Made by a program: the position numbers and the translations under genes. From the NCBI GenBank assembly GCA_011525445.1, contig WTGE01000275.1, positions 1 to 8,782 on the forward strand: a DNA stretch of 8,782 nucleotides, read 5' to 3'. Of this stretch, positions 6,431-8,782 are shown one piece after another. The stretch's first letter is position 1; every line of letters starts with the position of its first letter. The notes under the pieces were generated by a model. That model did not search any database and was not told where the DNA came from. It saw nothing but the letters and a program-made list of their open reading frames with translations. Source of the DNA: Synechococcus sp. CO36386bin_37. GTDB taxonomy: Bacteria; Cyanobacteriota; Cyanobacteriia; PCC-6307; Cyanobiaceae.

Positions 6431-7045
6431 ATGTCTCAGTTATCCATCAAACTGAGTGACAAAGCGGACGCTTTGATCGCTCAATTGCAGAAAGAAATCT
6501 TTAATCGTCGCCGTAAAAAGGTCACTGCAGCTGGTGTCGTTGAAACACTCGTTGAGAGCGGTGCTCGATCTCAGTCTGATAAACGCTTCGCCACCTCCTG
6601 GGTCAACCTGATTGACGACATTGAAAAAGCTGCCAAATTGGCGAATGCCCACGGCAGCAAGCCTGCATCCTTAACCGATGAGGAATGGGTGATGGTGCTG
6701 AGCTTTCGCAACCGTCAAACTGCTAGTGCTCGCAAGAAGAGCCCAACCGGTAAAACGAACAAAACCGTGAAGACTGCTAAGACCAGCGCCGCTAAGTCTG
6801 GCACTGTTGATTCTTCAGTGAAGGCTAAGCGCACTACAACAGCATCCCGTACTGCAAAGGCAAGAGTCGCCAAGACGACCGATTCATCAAGCACATCTCT
6901 TGCCTCAGTCGGGAAACCCCGTAAGGCTCGTCGCGCAAGGAAGTCAAGTGGGACATCCTCTGTCAACTCCACGGCTGGTCGGATGGCTAAGGCTGCAGCT
7001 CAGTTAGCAGGCAGCAATGGCATTCAATCGCCGGCGAGAAGTTAA
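6431..7045 (+). CDS. Hypothetical protein: possible ribbon-helix-helix domain plus H1-like basic tail
   Basis: A 204-residue protein that I cannot assign to a named family. Residues 1-45 read like a ribbon-helix-helix DNA-binding fold: a short strand (SIKLSD, 5-10), a helix (about 12-28) ending in RRRKK, and a second helix (about 32-45). Residues 50-95 look folded, with Trp57, Trp86 and Phe92. From about residue 96 to the end the chain is low-complexity Lys, Arg, Ala, Ser and Thr, with no aromatic residues, about 25 basic residues and only two Asp, like histone H1 tails and bacterial H1-like proteins. It is probably a DNA-binding or nucleoid protein; this is inference. ATG 6431 was chosen because the folded part starts there; GTG 6416 would add five residues. 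Neither start has a clear Shine-Dalgarno. It lies 39 bases after the aldolase gene and converges on aroC. Confidence 0.8.
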   Translation: MSQLSIKLSDKADALIAQLQKEIFNRRRKKVTAAGVVETLVESGARSQSDKRFATSWVNLIDDIEKAAKLANAHGSKPASLTDEEWVMVLSFRNRQTASARKKSPTGKTNKTVKTAKTSAAKSGTVDSSVKAKRTTTASRTAKARVAKTTDSSSTSLASVGKPRKARRARKSSGTSSVNSTAGRMAKAAAQLAGSNGIQSPARS

Positions 7046-7046
7046 G

Positions 7047-7072
7047 GCAGATTGGTGGTCACCAAAGACTGC
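7047..7072. terminator. Possible small hairpin between convergent genes
   Basis: GCAG (7047-7050) and TTGGT (7052-7056) can pair with ACCAA (7061-7065) and CTGC (7069-7072) around the loop GGTC, with an internal asymmetric loop. It lies just after the stop of the basic-tailed protein gene and overlaps the last codons of aroC. The sequence after it on the plus strand is only moderately T-rich, so it is a weak candidate for a shared terminator. Confidence 0.3.
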
Positions 7073-8147
7073 ATTGTCCTTGTTGTCTCAGCAAGTGGTC
7101 TGCCAGGACTAGGGACACCATCGCCTCAACCATGGGAACGGCCCTTGGCAGCACGCAGGGGTCATGGCGACCTTTGGCAGAGAGGGTGGTTGCTTCCCCA
7201 GCTGCGTTGATGGTTTGTTGCTCCTTGCGAATGGTCGCCGTTGGCTTGAACGCCACTCGAATCACAATGGGTTCACCGTTGCTGATGCCTCCTTGGATGC
7301 CTCCGGAAAAGTTCGTTGCCGTCCGTAGGCTTCCATCGGATGTGGGGAGGAACGCGTCGTTGTGCGCACTTCCTTTGAGAAACGTTCCTGCGAATCCTGA
7401 GCCGATTTCAAAGCCCTTGGTTGCCGGAAGTGACATCACAGCTTTGGCTAAGTCAGCTTCCAGCTTGTCAAATACGGGCATGCCGAGACCTGATTGAGCG
7501 TTCCGCACCACACATTCAATTACGCCTCCGCAGGAATCGCCTTCCTGGCCGATGGCTTCAATCCTTTGGATCATCTGCTCGGCGATCCTTGAATCAGGGC
7601 AGCGCACGATCGTGCTTTCCACTTGTGCCGGAGTCACCGACAAGGGATCAATGATGGCTTCAATGTCGTGGATGCGTTTGACCCATGCGATGACTTCAGT
7701 GCCATTGGCTTTTCGCAGAATCTGCCTTGCAATGGCCCCGGCAGCGACCCGTCCAATCGTTTCTCGCGCCGAGGCTCTTCCCCCTCCGCTGCGGGCCTGG
7801 ATTCCGTATTTTGTTTGGTAAGTCGCGTCGGCATGAGAAGGGCGAAAGGCCACTTCCATTTCTTTGTAGTCCTGAGGCCGTTGATCTTTATTGCGCACCA
7901 CCATGGCAATGGGTGTACCCAGTGTCACTCCATCGAGTAAACCGCTCAGGATTTCAACCTGGTCTGCCTCCTTCCTGGGAGTGGTGATTCGACTTTGTCC
8001 TGGTTTCCTGCGATCGAGGTCGGCCTGAATCGCTGCCAGATCCAATTCCAGCCTTGGCGGGCATCCATCCACGATGACGCCGACACCTCCCCCATGAGAT
8101 TCACCGAACGTGCTGATGCGAAACAGGTCTCCGAAGCTGCTGCCCAT
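7059..8147 (-). CDS. aroC: Chorismate synthase
   Basis: A 362-residue cytoplasmic enzyme that uses reduced FMN, without net redox change, to remove phosphate from 5-enolpyruvylshikimate 3-phosphate and form chorismate, the branch point to aromatic amino acids, folates and quinones. The N-terminus has [14 protein letters not shown] with the conserved His18, followed by [32 protein letters not shown], and the signature [22 protein letters not shown]. The C-terminal [13 protein letters not shown] and [18 protein letters not shown] segments are also typical. Length is normal for bacterial AroC. The ATG at 8147 has GGGA about 6 bases upstream on the coding strand, a good ribosome binding site. The DUF985 gene lies 63 bases upstream on the same strand and may share the transcript. 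Confidence 0.97.
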   Translation of the reverse strand: MGSSFGDLFRISTFGESHGGGVGVIVDGCPPRLELDLAAIQADLDRRKPGQSRITTPRKEADQVEILSGLLDGVTLGTPIAMVVRNKDQRPQDYKEMEVAFRPSHADATYQTKYGIQARSGGGRASARETIGRVAAGAIARQILRKANGTEVIAWVKRIHDIEAIIDPLSVTPAQVESTIVRCPDSRIAEQMIQRIEAIGQEGDSCGGVIECVVRNAQSGLGMPVFDKLEADLAKAVMSLPATKGFEIGSGFAGTFLKGSAHNDAFLPTSDGSLRTATNFSGGIQGGISNGEPIVIRVAFKPTATIRKEQQTINAAGEATTLSAKGRHDPCVLPRAVPMVEAMVSLVLADHLLRQQGQCSLW

Positions 8148-8210
8148 GGTGTTTCCCGGTTGGCATGAGCGTAATGAGTCGGGTTCGGTATGGAGGCAGA
8201 TCCACGGTTA
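8148..8210 (-). other. Gap between the DUF985 gene and aroC
   Basis: Sixty-three bases between two minus-strand genes. It holds the aroC ribosome binding site (GGGA on the coding strand). I see no convincing promoter pair and no terminator hairpin, which leaves cotranscription of the two genes possible. Confidence 0.4.
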
Positions 8211-8687
8211 TCAGATCAACTCCGGCAGGGCTGCCTTTGGACGCTTCTCTTCTGGCAGATCTCTCAGCAAAGTGAAATCTGCAAAGCTGAAACCAGGACC
8301 AACGCAACAACTCACCAGGCTGTAAGGACCTTCGGCACGGGCGGCTTGCCAGTGATTCGATGGAATCACTTGTACTGGGTGATGCATGGACAACACCTCC
8401 CGAGAGGCTTGATCGGCATCGGGATTGAGGCACCACAGGCTCAGGGGTGCTCCCTGCAGATGTGTCCAAACTTCATCGGCATGATTCACCTTGTGCCAAT
8501 GACTGATCGACTCCGAATCAAGGAGATACAGGATGGTGCTGATCGCACAACGCCGCTTTTGATCGGGTCGAACGACCTCGAGTGCGCTTCGAAAGATCTC
8601 TCGATACCAGCCCCCTTCCGGATGGGGCTGCAGCTGCCATTCCTCGACCAGTCCTTCGACGATTGCTGTTGGGCTGAGTTCACTCAT
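8211..8687 (-). CDS. DUF985 / cupin_5 family protein
   Basis: A 158-residue predicted cytoplasmic cupin. The family signature is clear: LQPHPEGGWYREIFRS (about 19-34), then STILYLL, the HWHKVNHADEVW segment (63-74) where the His and Glu residues match the cupin metal or ligand site, GAPLSLWCL, NHWQAARAEGPYSLVSCCVGPGFSFADF, and a charged C-terminus. DUF985 proteins resemble sugar-epimerase-like and germin-like cupins, but their reaction is not established, so I assign no function. ATG 8687 was chosen because GAGG lies 9 bases upstream on the coding strand. The in-frame ATG at 8696 would put that GAGG directly against the start, and TTG 8738 would add 17 residues unlike the family. The frame is open to the right window edge, so a longer product cannot be fully excluded. 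It precedes aroC on the same strand. Confidence 0.88.
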   Translation of the reverse strand: MSELSPTAIVEGLVEEWQLQPHPEGGWYREIFRSALEVVRPDQKRRCAISTILYLLDSESISHWHKVNHADEVWTHLQGAPLSLWCLNPDADQASREVLSMHHPVQVIPSNHWQAARAEGPYSLVSCCVGPGFSFADFTLLRDLPEEKRPKAALPELI

Positions 8688-8782
8688 GGCATCCATCCTC
8701 GTGGTTGGTGATTCCGCAACAGGCTTCAGCAGAACCAATGTGAAGAGAGGTCCTACCGGGAGATCATGATCGAATCCAGTAT
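8688..8782. other. Right-edge region with no assignable gene
   Basis: Ninety-five bases up to the window edge. On the minus strand, one frame is open throughout and runs into the DUF985 gene, while another reads ILDSIMISR followed by TAG and could be the end of an upstream gene. On the plus strand, ATG 8766 with GGGAG close upstream could start a divergent gene, but only five codons are visible. None of these can be decided from the window. Confidence 0.3.

Noticed and set aside
7132..7497. 121-residue plus-strand open frame opposite aroC
   Set aside because: Complementary shadow of the highly conserved AroC sequence; no independent coding signal.
8766..8782. Possible start of a divergent plus-strand gene (ATG with GGGAG close upstream)
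   Set aside because: Only five codons are visible and the spacing is short; it cannot be supported without sequence to the right.

Overview
The window looks like chromosomal core sequence from a marine picocyanobacterium, most likely a marine Synechococcus. The base composition is moderately GC-rich. The gene set includes PsbO of photosystem II, a thylakoid-type FtsH protease, a cyanobacterial ATP sulfurylase and a DUF2555 protein. The genes are tightly packed, two neighbouring pairs overlap, and nothing looks foreign. I see no insertion sequence, CRISPR array, phage gene or rRNA. The genus assignment is inferred from how the proteins read, not from a database search.

Layout, left to right. 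The left edge cuts a tRNA-Ala (anticodon CGC) on the minus strand. A short divergent gap follows, then a plus-strand pair: a small DUF2555 gene overlapping coaBC by 11 bases (coenzyme A synthesis). A 154-base non-coding stretch with a good -10 box leads into psbO, which ends at a strong hairpin terminator. Next come sat (sulfate activation), an ftsH of the FtsH2 type starting at TTG, and an aldolase of the KDPG/KHG family whose start lies inside the end of ftsH. The last plus-strand gene encodes an unnamed protein with a possible ribbon-helix-helix N-terminus and a long Lys/Arg/Ala/Ser/Thr tail resembling histone H1. It converges, with a 13-base gap, on minus-strand aroC (chorismate synthase). 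Upstream of aroC on the same strand is a DUF985/cupin_5 gene. The last ~95 bases hold no gene I can assign.

How the genes fit together. Most are housekeeping: CoA, sulfate assimilation, aromatic precursors, and building (PsbO) and repair (FtsH) of photosystem II. No multi-gene defence or secondary-metabolite system is visible. The least explained items are the basic-tailed putative DNA-binding protein, the aldolase with several changed active-site positions and overlapping start, the PsbO leader that carries a lipobox as well as a normal cleavage site, and the DUF2555-coaBC coupling.
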